From Desulfobacteraceae bacterium (GTDB lineage: Bacteria > Desulfobacterota > Desulfobacteria > Desulfobacterales > Desulfosalsimonadaceae): 64,000 bases of DNA. The DNA lies in contig JABZFM010000001.1 in the NCBI GenBank assembly GCA_014237465.1, positions 176,768-240,767 on the forward strand, written 5' to 3'. Position 1 is the stretch's first letter. Each line of letters opens with the position of its first letter. This document shows positions 34,994-45,642 of the stretch, in pieces. The position numbers were made by a program, and so were the translations under genes. A model generated the notes under the pieces. That model was not told the origin of the DNA and did no database searches. It saw only the letters and a program-made list of their open reading frames with translations.

Positions 34994-37900
34994 TCAACCT
35001 AAATTTTCCATGGGGATCTGAATGGTAATATTCATTCCCTCGTTCTGCCGGGAAACACACTCAATCTGTCCTCCGAGTGTTTGCGTGACGATATTGTAAA
35101 CAATGTACATTCCCAGCCCGCTTCCGCCGGAAGACCGACGGGTGGTGAAAAACGGGTCAAAAATCTTTGCCGCTGCCTCCGGGGGCATGCCGCAGCCGTT
35201 GTCCTGATAACCGACAACCAGATGATCGTTTTTAACAGTGACCCGGATTTCCATTTCACCGGCTTCAATATTTTCAAACGCGTGGGTCAGGGAGTTGACG
35301 ATTAAATTGGTAATGATCTGGGAAAACACCCCCGGGTAGCTGTTGATTTCCAGGTCCTCGGGGCATAGGGTGATGATTTCATGCCGGGTTCGTTTGAATT
35401 TTGGCTGAAGGCTCATCATCACTTCATCCAGATAATTTTTTACGTTAAATCGGCGCTTTTCTTCACTGGACTGGTCCACCGCGATTTCCTTAAAACTGCC
35501 GACCAGTTCTACCGCCCGTTTCAGGTTGCTTTTGATGGTGGCGGATGCTTCCATGGCGTCTTTGAGGTTTTTTTCAAAATCTTCAGCAGACAGGCTTTGG
35601 GACTGGTATAGTTTGTTTAATGTGGCCAGCTTTTCTTCCAGAAAAGAGTTCGCTGTGACACCGATCCCGATGGGCGTGCTTATTTCATGGGTGACGCCTG
35701 CCACCAGGCCGCCGAGGGCAGCCATCTTTTCAGATTGAATCAGGTGGTCCTGGGCTTTTTTCAGGGTTTCCAAGGACTCCTCCAGTTCGGCAGTCCGTTT
35801 GCCGACCCGCTGCTCCAGTTCTCGGTTGAGCGTCATCAGTTCGGCTTCCGCGCGTTTTCTTTCAGTAATGTCCGTCACCATGGCAAAGGAACCGATGATC
35901 TTGTTTGATTTGTCAAATAGCGGAGCGGCTTTGACCAGGCAATCCACCCGGGAACCTTCCGGTCGGGTAAAGACAATGTCATAAGCCCCTTTTTTGCCCT
36001 GAAGGCGGAGTTTCAGCTGCCCCTTGACCATCTCAGTGCCCTGGATATCCAGAAAGTCATAATAGTTCATGCCGATGACGGTATCTCGTTTACGGCCAAG
36101 TATCCGGCACATTTCCGGGTTGACGTCCGTAATGACGGCATTGAGGTCAATGGACAGGACCCCTTCATTGGCGGTTTTCAATAGATGGCTGATCCGCTGT
36201 TCAGTGTCTTTCAGCTCTTCATACAACACTGCGTTATCAATTGAAATTGCAGCCTGTGAAGCGATAACTTTAAGAATTGCCTGATGTTTTGGTGTAAAGA
36301 CCCCTTCCGCGAGATTGTTTTCCATGTACATGACAGCGGTTAAATGGTGTTGATGGGCGACCGGTATGCAGATGACTGATTTGGGTGACTTCCGGATAAT
36401 ATACGGGTCCCTGGAAAATAGCTTTTCCTTTGAAGCGTCTGACAGCAGTATGGTTTCACCTGTCCGGCCCACAAAGCGAATGAGCGATACCGGGACGATA
36501 CCGGATGCCGGTCCCCGGGGATGCGTCACTTCAATTCCGTCTTTTTTTGACCGGCCAACCGCTTCGACGATAAAACGGTCATTGCTTTTCAGCAGCAGCG
36601 CTCCTTTTTCAGCACCGGCAGTCTCTATGTTCAGGCGGACCAGCTGGTTGATCAATCGTTCTAAAACAATTTCTTCAGAAACCGTTTGCGCGGCCTGAAT
36701 AACGGTTGCGGCGTCCAGTGAGGAGATATCAATGGCGGATGGTTTTGTCCGGTCCGTTTCGGATGCCTCCCGGTCCGGGATTTGTTTTCCCCACTCTGCC
36801 GGGAAAGGTTCTTTTACAGCAGATAATAACTGAGGGTGACGCTTTTCCATGAGGCGTATTTTGGAAGATGCCCCCCAACGCTGGTAGCATCGATAAGCAC
36901 GGGTCATGAAAATATCAGCGATTTCAATATTTCCCAGAGCGTACCAGATCTTACCCGCGATCTCGTTGGCAATGGCTTCATCCTGTAAAAAACCGTTTCG
37001 GGCAGCCTTGGCAATCGATGAATTAAACAGGATCATGGCCTTTTCAAATTCGTTTTCAAGGGCTGCCCGGCTGGCTTCGATCAACAGATATTTGTGTTCG
37101 AAATTTTCCGGCACGTGGCGTGCCCATCGGCCGATTTTTTTCTGGTTGGACTTGATTTTTTTTATGTGGTTTTTTCGAATCCGGGTCACAGCGCCGGGGC
37201 AGGCAGCGACAAGCGCCAGAGAATAGTAAAAATAATATTCAGATACGAAAATCTGTCCCATGATGGCTTCAAGATACTTTTTCCCGTCTTGTGCGCACTT
37301 TAAGCAGGCATCCATATCATCAAACAGGTAATACAGAACCATTTTGCCGATATTATGGATTCCCAGCCGGTTTAGATCGTTGCTCTGCTGCCAATGGGGG
37401 ATAAAGTCCTCTTCATTGCAGATGCGGCCTTTAATCTTTGTTGGATTGTCTGGTACAGTCTTCAGGTTCTCCACCAGTTGATGCCATAGTAAATATTCCT
37501 GAAAACTGCTTTCCTGGTGAAGATTTTTCAGCGGTCCATAATATTTATTAAATTTTTCAGCAACCTGTTCCAGCGGCTCTCCCAGAAAAAAAGAGGTGTA
37601 CATGTAACAGGTCAGCCCATAGGCGGCAAAGGAATGGTCACCGGTTTCCACACCGCTGTTATAGGATTTGATCAGATAAACCAGGTCCTCTTTCAGTGGT
37701 TTTGTCCAGTGATTGATTCCGCCCCCGATAAGAATATTGACCTTGGCTTTTAATTGCACGGCATTAAATTTATCCAATGCGTTTAAGGCCAGGTCGGCAT
37801 ATTCACGCCCTTTCTCGTAACTTCCGAACACTCCGCATAAAATAGCCCCGTAAGTGGCATAGGCAAATGCCGAATAGCTGGAGTTGCCGTATTTTACAGT

Positions 37901-40705
37901 TAATGACAGCAATTTTAAGACCGCAATGACCAGGAAGTCAGGGTTTTCCACGTAGCTCGGATCAGTCATCCGCATCAGGATTCTGGCAATAGCCAGTTTT
38001 TTTGAGTCGGTTATTTCCGGAAGATTAATCAGGTCTTCCTTGGTTTTGTTGCGCAGCAGCCATTTTGCATTTACCAGGCCGATAGCGATGCCGAGTTTGG
38101 AGGCTTTTTTCGGGAGACTCATTCCGAGCAAATTTAAGGCTTCAATGCCAAGACTTATGGCATCTGCCGGTTGATTGGAACCGGTAAACATGATGATTTT
38201 GATTTCATATGCCCGGACTTTGTCAAAAGGGCTTTTCGCATGTTTCAGTATGGTGCTGTAATATTTGTCGGCATTATTATGGTCGCCGGTCAGGTAGGCG
38301 ATTTCACAGATTTCATTATAGAGTGTGAGAGTCAGATCATAGTCATCATGCCATGGATATTCAGGCAGCAGGGAAATGGCTTGAAGCAGATACCGGCGTG
38401 CGGGTTGGTAAGCGCCGGCTGCCTTGGCTTTTAAGGCAGCCGTTAAATTATAGCCGGCAAGGCTGATTCGGCCCGGGATGTCGATCGTTCGATCAACGGC
38501 CTGGCTCAGATGATATACAATTTCAAATATATTCTGAGCGATCTGTTTTTTATTTTTTTGCAACAGCAGGGCATGCCCGATACGCTGGTGATACTTATTG
38601 CGTGTCTCTTCATGCATGAGCATGTAGGCGGCATCCCGGACCCGGTCATGGACAAACTTTATCCCTTCATCTGTCGAGACCAGCAGACCTTCGTGAATTG
38701 CTTGCGCTATGGTTTTAGTGACTTCAGCATAAGATTTGTCCGCCACCCTTGCGATCAGGTCCGGATTAAAATGAACCCCGATGCATGCGGCTGTTTGAAG
38801 GATTTTCAGCACATTATTTGACAGTCCCTGCAAATGAATTGCCATAAAATCCGCGAGGTTTTCCGTGATATCGGCCTGGGCGATTGCCGGGAGGTTAAAC
38901 TGCCAGGTACCGTCAAATGCGATATGCCTTTTTTCATAAAGGGTTTTGATAAACTGGAAGACAAAAAAAGGGTTCCCACCGGTTTTTTTCCTGACAAACT
39001 TTGACAGTTCAAGGGTCGTATCCGGTGATACAGAAAGCGTATCCGCCACCAGTTGATTAACCGGTTCCGGGTCCAGCGGGGCCATGTGAATTAAATCCCA
39101 GTGGATGCTCATGGATTTGAGGGCATCCGTTAAAAAATGCTGTGGTCGTGATTTTTGTATATCGGATTCACGGTAAGCACCGATCAACAGACAATGTTTC
39201 AATTGGGATGCTTTCAGCATGTTTTCCATGAAGAGCAGGCTGGCATTGTCCGCCCATTGGAGATTGTCCAGAAAAATAACCAGCGGATGATCAGCGGCGG
39301 CGAACAGGGTGATAAACCGGTTAAAAATCAGGTGAAATGTTTTTTTCGATGCCAATGTCGATAGTTCAGGATCGGCCGGCTGTAAACCGGTAATCGACTC
39401 CATTTCCGGAATTACACCGGCGATGGCACGACAGTCCTCACCCAGTTCTTCAAGCAGAGCCTCTTTCCAGCGAAGAATAACGGTTTCTTCCATGGTCAGA
39501 ATTTGTCTGATCAGATCTCTAAATGCCTGCATCAAGGGTGCATAGGGGATGTCCTGTTTCAATCGGTCGAATTCACTGGAAACAAAGAATCCATTTTTAT
39601 TTCGAACCGGAAGATAAAGTTCTTCAACCAGACGGGATTTTCCAATCCCGGATCCTCCAGTCAGCAGCAATGCTCCCAGATTACCCCTGGCAGTCCGCTC
39701 AAAGGCGCTCAGGAGTTTTTTTATTTCCGGGGCTCTGCCATAAATTTTTTGCGGAATTTTCAGTTTGTCGGCGATGTCCGCCTGTCCGATTTCAAAATCA
39801 ATAATTTTTGTTTGCAGCTGTTCCCGGCATTTTTTCAGGTCCGCCAGTAATCCGTATGCACTTTGATAACGGTCTTCAGGGTTTTTCGCCATTAGTTTCA
39901 GGGTTATTTCTGAAATAACAGCAGGTATATCAGGATTAATCCTATCCGGGGCTTCCGGGGTCTTTGCAATATGGGCATGAACCATTTGCATGGCATCATC
40001 TGTTTTAAACGGCAGAGATCCGGTAAGCATCTGGTAAAAAGTGACGCCCAGGGAGTAGAAATCGGTTCGAAAATCGATTGACCTGTTGATGCGCCCGGTT
40101 TGTTCCGGCGCAATATATGACAGGTTGCCTGAGGATATGTTTTTAATCCCTGTTTTTTTTTGGCGCCGGGTATATCTTTTTGCATTTGAAAAATCAATGA
40201 TCGTTACCCGGCCGGTTTTAGCATTCCAGATAATGTTTTCCGGTTGGATCTGCTGGTGAATCACGCCGGCGCTGTGGAGTTTGCCGATTAGGTTTGTCAG
40301 CGGGATAGCGATGGAAAGAAAGTCCTCGATCAGATCATTTTTGCCGGATGCGGATAAGACATCTTCAGGGGCACTGTCCGGACATGTTTTCTGAACAGTG
40401 TCGGCAAGTAAACTGCCGTCAAAGTATTTCAGAATCATCGCCGGGCCGTAAGCAGTAATCTCCATTTGAAGGGGGCAGGGAATGCCGTCAATATCCGATA
40501 GCTGCTGTATTAATTCATATTCGTTTTTAAAGCGGGAGATATCAGCACTTGAGAGTTGTTTCTTTTTTAAAAATCGGATGATGACTTTCCGGTGTTGATC
40601 AAGATCATGCCCGATAAAATACAGAGAGCGGCTGCTTTTATACAGCAGGCTGTCGATTTTATAGCCGGGAAGAGAGTCTTTTGGTTTTGTTGTCAGTGCT
40701 TCCAT
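34994..40705 (-). CDS. Kinase-like / ATPase / GAF / PAS / histidine kinase hybrid protein
   Basis: A 1903-residue protein of the trifunctional Ser/Thr kinase-ATPase-sensor histidine kinase type. Order: kinase-fold domain (14-290), predicted ATPase (Walker A 'GGSGIGKS' 350-357, 'LVIFLDNLQWAD'), helical repeats to about 1300, GAF (about 1345-1495), PAS (about 1500-1615, 'GSFAMVTDITERKRAE'), coiled coil, and histidine kinase with phospho-acceptor His1673 in 'GVTHEISTPIG' and an ATPase domain ('NLIVNSLTHAFE', 'DNGCGMP', 'GSGLGMYIVYNIV'). In the kinase fold, the catalytic lysine position is Arg44 (VIIR), the HxD aspartate is Gln152 (HQQ), and DFG is DFS, so it looks inactive. No response regulator is adjacent. 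Confidence 0.88.
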   Translation of the reverse strand: MEALTTKPKDSLPGYKIDSLLYKSSRSLYFIGHDLDQHRKVIIRFLKKKQLSSADISRFKNEYELIQQLSDIDGIPCPLQMEITAYGPAMILKYFDGSLLADTVQKTCPDSAPEDVLSASGKNDLIEDFLSIAIPLTNLIGKLHSAGVIHQQIQPENIIWNAKTGRVTIIDFSNAKRYTRRQKKTGIKNISSGNLSYIAPEQTGRINRSIDFRTDFYSLGVTFYQMLTGSLPFKTDDAMQMVHAHIAKTPEAPDRINPDIPAVISEITLKLMAKNPEDRYQSAYGLLADLKKCREQLQTKIIDFEIGQADIADKLKIPQKIYGRAPEIKKLLSAFERTARGNLGALLLTGGSGIGKSRLVEELYLPVRNKNGFFVSSEFDRLKQDIPYAPLMQAFRDLIRQILTMEETVILRWKEALLEELGEDCRAIAGVIPEMESITGLQPADPELSTLASKKTFHLIFNRFITLFAAADHPLVIFLDNLQWADNASLLFMENMLKASQLKHCLLIGAYRESDIQKSRPQHFLTDALKSMSIHWDLIHMAPLDPEPVNQLVADTLSVSPDTTLELSKFVRKKTGGNPFFVFQFIKTLYEKRHIAFDGTWQFNLPAIAQADITENLADFMAIHLQGLSNNVLKILQTAACIGVHFNPDLIARVADKSYAEVTKTIAQAIHEGLLVSTDEGIKFVHDRVRDAAYMLMHEETRNKYHQRIGHALLLQKNKKQIAQNIFEIVYHLSQAVDRTIDIPGRISLAGYNLTAALKAKAAGAYQPARRYLLQAISLLPEYPWHDDYDLTLTLYNEICEIAYLTGDHNNADKYYSTILKHAKSPFDKVRAYEIKIIMFTGSNQPADAISLGIEALNLLGMSLPKKASKLGIAIGLVNAKWLLRNKTKEDLINLPEITDSKKLAIARILMRMTDPSYVENPDFLVIAVLKLLSLTVKYGNSSYSAFAYATYGAILCGVFGSYEKGREYADLALNALDKFNAVQLKAKVNILIGGGINHWTKPLKEDLVYLIKSYNSGVETGDHSFAAYGLTCYMYTSFFLGEPLEQVAEKFNKYYGPLKNLHQESSFQEYLLWHQLVENLKTVPDNPTKIKGRICNEEDFIPHWQQSNDLNRLGIHNIGKMVLYYLFDDMDACLKCAQDGKKYLEAIMGQIFVSEYYFYYSLALVAACPGAVTRIRKNHIKKIKSNQKKIGRWARHVPENFEHKYLLIEASRAALENEFEKAMILFNSSIAKAARNGFLQDEAIANEIAGKIWYALGNIEIADIFMTRAYRCYQRWGASSKIRLMEKRHPQLLSAVKEPFPAEWGKQIPDREASETDRTKPSAIDISSLDAATVIQAAQTVSEEIVLERLINQLVRLNIETAGAEKGALLLKSNDRFIVEAVGRSKKDGIEVTHPRGPASGIVPVSLIRFVGRTGETILLSDASKEKLFSRDPYIIRKSPKSVICIPVAHQHHLTAVMYMENNLAEGVFTPKHQAILKVIASQAAISIDNAVLYEELKDTEQRISHLLKTANEGVLSIDLNAVITDVNPEMCRILGRKRDTVIGMNYYDFLDIQGTEMVKGQLKLRLQGKKGAYDIVFTRPEGSRVDCLVKAAPLFDKSNKIIGSFAMVTDITERKRAEAELMTLNRELEQRVGKRTAELEESLETLKKAQDHLIQSEKMAALGGLVAGVTHEISTPIGIGVTANSFLEEKLATLNKLYQSQSLSAEDFEKNLKDAMEASATIKSNLKRAVELVGSFKEIAVDQSSEEKRRFNVKNYLDEVMMSLQPKFKRTRHEIITLCPEDLEINSYPGVFSQIITNLIVNSLTHAFENIEAGEMEIRVTVKNDHLVVGYQDNGCGMPPEAAAKIFDPFFTTRRSSGGSGLGMYIVYNIVTQTLGGQIECVSRQNEGMNITIQIPMENLG

Positions 40706-40850
40706 TGTCCTTACTATGTTGGCGGGTTTCTTTTATCTGTCAATCTCAGGCTGTTTATCTGTGCGGTGGTCTAAATGATAAATTATTTACATTGTAATGG
40801 GTTTTTGTTTAAAATTCAAATAGTTTTTGATCTGTGCAGTACGGCTCTCA

Positions 40851-41267
40851 TTAAACCGATTTTATTTTTAATTTTTCGGCAAATTTCCCCGCATCGATAA
40901 CAAAGCGCTCATGGGAGCCTTTGCAGATTGAATCGATTCCGTCATTGGCTTCGAATTTAAAGACCAGCCGCTTGCCGACCACTTCAACAAGCCTCACCTT
41001 TACCACCACATGTAAACCGGGCGGTGTCGCGGCCGTGTGATTTAAATTGATCCCGATTCCCACGCTCTGTTCTTCCGGCCAGTCAATATGGGGGTTGATC
41101 GCCTGGATACAGGTCCATTCAATCAATCCGACCAGAAAACCGGTGGCGAATACCTGCGGCATTTTTTGGAATTCAGCCGCCTCCGGGTACAGATGGGGAA
41201 CCGTCTTGGATTCAGGAACCGTGTATTTAAACTCATGGATAATTCCGGCAGTCAAGGTTTCTTTCAT
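40851..41267 (-). CDS. Thioesterase of the FlK (fluoroacetyl-CoA thioesterase-like) family
   Basis: A 138-residue single hot-dog domain. 'TVPHLYPEAAEFQKMPQVFATGFLVGLIEWTCIQ' and 'GIGINLNHTAATPPG' match FlK-like thioesterases, which hydrolyse acyl-CoA; the conserved Thr, Glu and His of that family are visible. The true substrate is unknown. It has its own upstream region next to tex. Confidence 0.82.
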   Translation of the reverse strand: MKETLTAGIIHEFKYTVPESKTVPHLYPEAAEFQKMPQVFATGFLVGLIEWTCIQAINPHIDWPEEQSVGIGINLNHTAATPPGLHVVVKVRLVEVVGKRLVFKFEANDGIDSICKGSHERFVIDAGKFAEKLKIKSV

Positions 41268-41502
41268 GAAGTATCCTTTCTGTTTGATTATGGTTCATCA
41301 TGCAGAAAATTTATATTCTCATATTATATCCCAATATTAAATAATTAATTGTTCATTTTGGACGGCAACCGGTAAATCTTTATCATTCTGCCTGCTGATG
41401 AGTTGTCTTGACAAATATGAGTCCTGTAGATATTTTGTCGCGGACAATTGAAGTTAAAATTGTGTTCACGATACTGATAACAGACAAAAAAAACAGGATC
41501 AT

Positions 41503-43824
41503 ATGTCAACTACCCGCTTTATTTCAAAAATCGCAGAGGAACAGGGGTTCAGCCGCTACCAGGTTCAGGCAGTCGCCGATCTGCTGGCGGAAGGTTCGAC
41601 AATTCCATTTATTGCTCGCTACCGGAAAGAGGCCACCGGAACCCTTGATGAAGTTGCCGTCGCTCTTGTTCGGGACCGGCTGAACCAGCTGCAGGAACTG
41701 GAAGACACGCGGGAAATGATTCTCAGTTCCCTTGAAAAACATGGGCATCTGACCGATGAACTCAAGGAAAAAGTTTTTTCCGCTGACTCCATGGCCGTGC
41801 TCGCAGATATTTATCTGCCGTATAAACCCAAGCGGCGAACCAAAGCAACGATTGCCAGGGAAAAAGGCCTTGAGCCGCTGGCCAAGCTGATTTTTGATCA
41901 GAAAGGGGTGGATCCTGAACAGGCGGCGGAACCGTTTGTTGATTCTGAAAAGGGTGTTGCGTCAGTTGAAGAGGCGCTTGCCGGCGCCAGGGATATTATC
42001 GCGGAAACCATCAACGAAAATGAAGACGCCAGGGCAAAGATGCGGGGTCTCTTTTTTACAAAGGCGACGATCGCCTGCCGGGTGGTTAAGGGGATGGCGG
42101 AAAAAGGGGCAAAATACCGTGATTATTTTGACTGGAAGGAACCGGTGGCAAATGTGCCTTCCCACAGAATGCTGGCCATGCGGCGGGGTGAAAGTGAAGA
42201 TGTCCTGATATTCCGGATATTACCGGATGAGGAAGAATCCATTACAATGCTTGAGGAATTATTTGTGAAAGGGGAAGGGGATGATGCCGAACAGGTACGA
42301 ATGGCAGTAAAAGATTCTTACAAGCGTCTTCTGTCCCGTTCCATGGAAACGGAAATACGCTTAAACACCAAGGAAAAGGCGGATGAAAAGGCTATCCGGA
42401 TATTTGCGGAAAATCTGCGCCAGCTGCTGCTGACTCCGCCCCTGGGCGCCAAACGGGTCATGGGAATTGATCCGGGATTCCGGACCGGGTGCAAGGTGGT
42501 CTGCCTGGACCGCCAGGGCAAGCTGCTCCACTATGATACGGTTTTTCCGCATATGTCCGATAAAAGAGCCGTTGAAGAAACAGTCAAAATCAAGACGTTG
42601 TGCGAACAGTTTGCAATTGAGGCCATTGCCGTGGGAAACGGGACGGCCGGCCGGGAAACAGAAGCCTTTGTCAAAGCGGTTCCGTTTGAAAGGCCGGTCC
42701 AGGTCATCATGGTGAATGAGAGCGGGGCATCGATTTATTCGGCGTCTGAAGTGGCCCGGGAAGAATTTCCCGATCATGACCTGACGGTACGCGGCGGGGT
42801 ATCCATCGGCCGGCGGCTGATGGACCCGCTGGCGGAACTGGTTAAAATCGATCCCAAATCCATCGGTGTCGGACAGTACCAGCATGATGTGGACCAGATC
42901 GCATTAAAACAATCGCTGGATGACGTGGTCATGAGCTGTGTGAACGGCGTGGGGGTTGACCTGAACCGGGCCAGTGCTCAGCTGCTGACCTATGTGTCCG
43001 GTCTGAATACCGGCGTTGCGAAAAATATTGTCACATATCGTGAAAAAAACGGATCGTTTACGTCCAGAAAGAAGCTGCTGGATGTGCCGCGCCTGGGTCC
43101 GGTAGCGTTTGTTCAGTGCGCGGGGTTTTTAAGGATCCCGGACGGTGAAAATCCTTTAGACGGGAGCGCCGTGCACCCGGAAAGTTATCATATTGTGGAT
43201 GCCATGGCAAAAGACCTCGGCGCCACAGTGGAAGATATTATCAAAAATCCGGAAATCCGGAACCGGATTGATATTTCTAAATACGCAAGCGATACCGTCG
43301 GCCTCCCCACGTTAAAAGATATCATGGACGAACTGGCAAAACCCGGCCGTGACCCAAGGGAGAAATTTGAAGAATTCGCTTTCGCTGACGGGGTTGAAAA
43401 GATTGAGGATTTAAAAACGGGAATGAATCTCCCCGGGATCGTCACAAATATTACCGCTTTCGGGGCGTTTGTGGATGTGGGCGTTCACCAGGACGGACTG
43501 GTTCACATCAGCCAGATGGCTGACCGGTTTGTGAAGAATCCGGCGGACATTGTCAAGGTGCAGCAGAAAGTCAACGTCACCGTCCTTGAAGTCGATATTG
43601 AGCGAAAGCGGATTTCTCTTTCCATGAAAACGCATGCAGGGCGGTCCGATGCCAGGAGTTCTGCAATTAACAAAAAGAAGCCGGTAGAAAAAAAAGCAGT
43701 ACCAAAGTCCGCCACACCGGTGAAAAATCAGGGAAAAAACCGGGATAAAAATCGGGGAAAAGACAAAAAAACTTCTTATACCGGTCCATTAGCAGAAGCC
43801 CTGCTTAAGAGCGGGTTGAAATAA
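41503..43824 (+). CDS. tex: Tex, S1-domain RNA-binding transcription accessory protein
   Basis: A 773-residue cytoplasmic nucleic-acid-binding protein of the Tex/Spt6 type. The N-terminal Tex domain ('STIPFIARYRKEATGTLDEV', near 30) precedes a YqgF/RNase H-like domain ('RVMGIDPGFRTGCKVVCLD'), helix-hairpin-helix repeats ('GVGVDLNRASAQLLTYVSGL', 'FTSRKKLLDVPRLGP'), and an S1 domain ('GIVTNITAFGAFVDVGVHQD', about 645-715). A lysine-rich tail closes the protein. An aacagga ribosome binding site lies before the ATG. Confidence 0.95.
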   Translation: MSTTRFISKIAEEQGFSRYQVQAVADLLAEGSTIPFIARYRKEATGTLDEVAVALVRDRLNQLQELEDTREMILSSLEKHGHLTDELKEKVFSADSMAVLADIYLPYKPKRRTKATIAREKGLEPLAKLIFDQKGVDPEQAAEPFVDSEKGVASVEEALAGARDIIAETINENEDARAKMRGLFFTKATIACRVVKGMAEKGAKYRDYFDWKEPVANVPSHRMLAMRRGESEDVLIFRILPDEEESITMLEELFVKGEGDDAEQVRMAVKDSYKRLLSRSMETEIRLNTKEKADEKAIRIFAENLRQLLLTPPLGAKRVMGIDPGFRTGCKVVCLDRQGKLLHYDTVFPHMSDKRAVEETVKIKTLCEQFAIEAIAVGNGTAGRETEAFVKAVPFERPVQVIMVNESGASIYSASEVAREEFPDHDLTVRGGVSIGRRLMDPLAELVKIDPKSIGVGQYQHDVDQIALKQSLDDVVMSCVNGVGVDLNRASAQLLTYVSGLNTGVAKNIVTYREKNGSFTSRKKLLDVPRLGPVAFVQCAGFLRIPDGENPLDGSAVHPESYHIVDAMAKDLGATVEDIIKNPEIRNRIDISKYASDTVGLPTLKDIMDELAKPGRDPREKFEEFAFADGVEKIEDLKTGMNLPGIVTNITAFGAFVDVGVHQDGLVHISQMADRFVKNPADIVKVQQKVNVTVLEVDIERKRISLSMKTHAGRSDARSSAINKKKPVEKKAVPKSATPVKNQGKNRDKNRGKDKKTSYTGPLAEALLKSGLK

Positions 43825-43906
43825 AATACTCGCACTTTTGTTTATTACCTGATATTAAAAGAAAATATTTTTATATTAGGATAAAAGGAGAATTGTCTGA
43901 AAAAAC

Positions 43907-44019
43907 TTGATGTCTCCGTAAAAAGTCTGAAAATGGCTGTTTATTGACTTTTTCAATCAATAAATTCAATAAGTTAATAAAACAATCTTCCAGAAACCGA
44001 CTTTTTACGGAGACATCAA
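43907..44019. repeat. Terminal-inverted-repeat element (family E)
   Basis: A perfect 21-bp inverted repeat (left arm ending in GTCTCCGTAAAAAGTC, right arm starting GACTTTTTACGGAGAC) encloses 71 AT-rich bases between tex and the helicase gene. It looks like a small MITE-type element. An ACGGAGTCGTTTTT sequence near 47699 resembles one arm. Confidence 0.75.
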
Positions 44020-44029
44020 ACATAAGCTT

Positions 44030-45583
44030 ATGAAAAAACAATCAAAACCAGATAGATCAAAACCAGATAGATCAAAATCGGATAAATCAAAATCGGATCA
44101 ACCGAAAATAAGAAGCCGTACATCAATAAAAAAAGGTAGAAAAGATATCCGGCAAAAAGATGTCGATTCTGACCGTGATAATATACCGGCCGAGGATCCG
44201 TGGCCGGTTTCCCGGTTCAAGGTCCCGCCGGTTGAAGGCAAAACCCGATTCCATGATTTTGACCTGCCGGAATCCCTGCTGCATGGCATTTTTGATCTGG
44301 ATTTTACCTACTGTACCCCGATTCAGGCTGAGATAATGCCCAGCACGTTGTCCGGAAAGGATGCGTTCGGCAAAGCCCAGACCGGCACGGGAAAAACCGC
44401 TGCCTTTCTGATTACGGTCATTACCCGTATACTCAATACACCGATTCAGGGAAAAAGAAGCTCCGGTACCCCCCGGGTCCTGATCATTGCCCCCACCCGC
44501 GAGCTGATCCTCCAGATATCAGAAGAAGCCCGGCAGATTGGCAAATATTGCGGTTTGAAGATAATTTCCGTTTTCGGCGGTATGGATTATGAGAAGCAGC
44601 GAAAACTTCTGGCCGGCTCGCCGGTGGATATTATCGTGGCCACTCCCGGAAGACTACTGGATTTTCAGCGCCGCCGTGATCTTAATCTGAAAAAAGTTGA
44701 AGTGCTCATCCTTGACGAGGCGGATCGCATGCTGGATATGGGGTTTATCCCGGATGTTCGGAAAATCATTTACAGCACCCCGCCCAAGGAAAAACGTCAG
44801 ACATTGCTTTTCAGCGCAACCTTAAGCGATACGATCACCCGCCTGGCAAACAGCTGGACACGCAACCCGGTAACCGTTGAAATCGAACCGGAACAGATTG
44901 CAGTCGATACCGTGGATCAGGTTGTTTATGTTGTTACTGCCAAACAAAAATTTGCCCTGCTTTATAATGTCATTGCCCGGCAGAATCTGGAACGTGTTTT
45001 GATTTTCTGCAACCGCCGCGATGAAGTGAATCGGCTTGCCGAGATGCTGACCCGTTACGGGATCAGTTGCTCGATTCTTACCGGTGATGTGCCGCAAATA
45101 AAACGGGTTCGCAGGCTCGAGGGATTCAAGACCGGAAAAATCCGGGTGATTGTTGCCACCGATGTGGTGGCACGCGGAATCCATATTGAAGGCATGGATC
45201 ATGTAATCAATTTCAGATTGCCCCATGATGCCGAAGACTACGTGCACCGGATCGGGCGCACTGGACGGGCAGGGGCCACCGGCACGTCCATCAGTTTTGC
45301 TGATGACGATGATGCATTTTATCTGCCCGACATAGAGGCATTTATTGGACGGAAGCTGGATTGCATTGAACCGGAGGATGACTGGCTGATTATGCCGGAA
45401 CCGGTTTCGGTCAGCAAAAAGAACAAATCCCGCCATCAGGGGAAAAAGCCTCCTTTTAAGAAATCAGGATCCCGCCCGACGAATTCAACCTCAAAGAAGA
45501 GGTACCGACCTCGCCGCCGTCCCAAATCCGCTTCAGGGGATGAAAGTGGTTCTTCTGAAAAAAAAGAAAACAAAGATAATTAA
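44030..45583 (+). CDS. DEAD-box RNA helicase (RhlE-like)
   Basis: A 517-residue ATP-dependent RNA helicase with all motifs: Q-motif '[13 protein letters not shown]', motif I '[12 protein letters not shown]', 'PTRELILQ', 'TPGRLLDF', motif II '[11 protein letters not shown]', 'SATLS', '[12 protein letters not shown]', '[19 protein letters not shown]' and '[10 protein letters not shown]'. Both ends are basic extensions. The N-terminus begins with a repeated [18 protein letters not shown] tract encoded by short DNA repeats. It probably acts in ribosome assembly or RNA decay. No strong ribosome binding site precedes the ATG, which lies only 10 bases after a repeat element. Confidence 0.93.
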   Translation: MKKQSKPDRSKPDRSKSDKSKSDQPKIRSRTSIKKGRKDIRQKDVDSDRDNIPAEDPWPVSRFKVPPVEGKTRFHDFDLPESLLHGIFDLDFTYCTPIQAEIMPSTLSGKDAFGKAQTGTGKTAAFLITVITRILNTPIQGKRSSGTPRVLIIAPTRELILQISEEARQIGKYCGLKIISVFGGMDYEKQRKLLAGSPVDIIVATPGRLLDFQRRRDLNLKKVEVLILDEADRMLDMGFIPDVRKIIYSTPPKEKRQTLLFSATLSDTITRLANSWTRNPVTVEIEPEQIAVDTVDQVVYVVTAKQKFALLYNVIARQNLERVLIFCNRRDEVNRLAEMLTRYGISCSILTGDVPQIKRVRRLEGFKTGKIRVIVATDVVARGIHIEGMDHVINFRLPHDAEDYVHRIGRTGRAGATGTSISFADDDDAFYLPDIEAFIGRKLDCIEPEDDWLIMPEPVSVSKKNKSRHQGKKPPFKKSGSRPTNSTSKKRYRPRRRPKSASGDESGSSEKKENKDN

Positions 45584-45589
45584 GCAAAC

Positions 45590-45621
45590 CGGGTGATACG
45601 TGTGAACTCCCTAATCACCCG
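45590..45621 (+). terminator. Small hairpin between the helicase and uup genes
   Basis: CGGGTGAT (45590-45597) pairs with ATCACCCG (45614-45621) just after the helicase stop. There is no T-run, so termination is uncertain. Confidence 0.3.
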
Positions 45622-45642
45622 CCCATTAATTGAATAGGAAAT

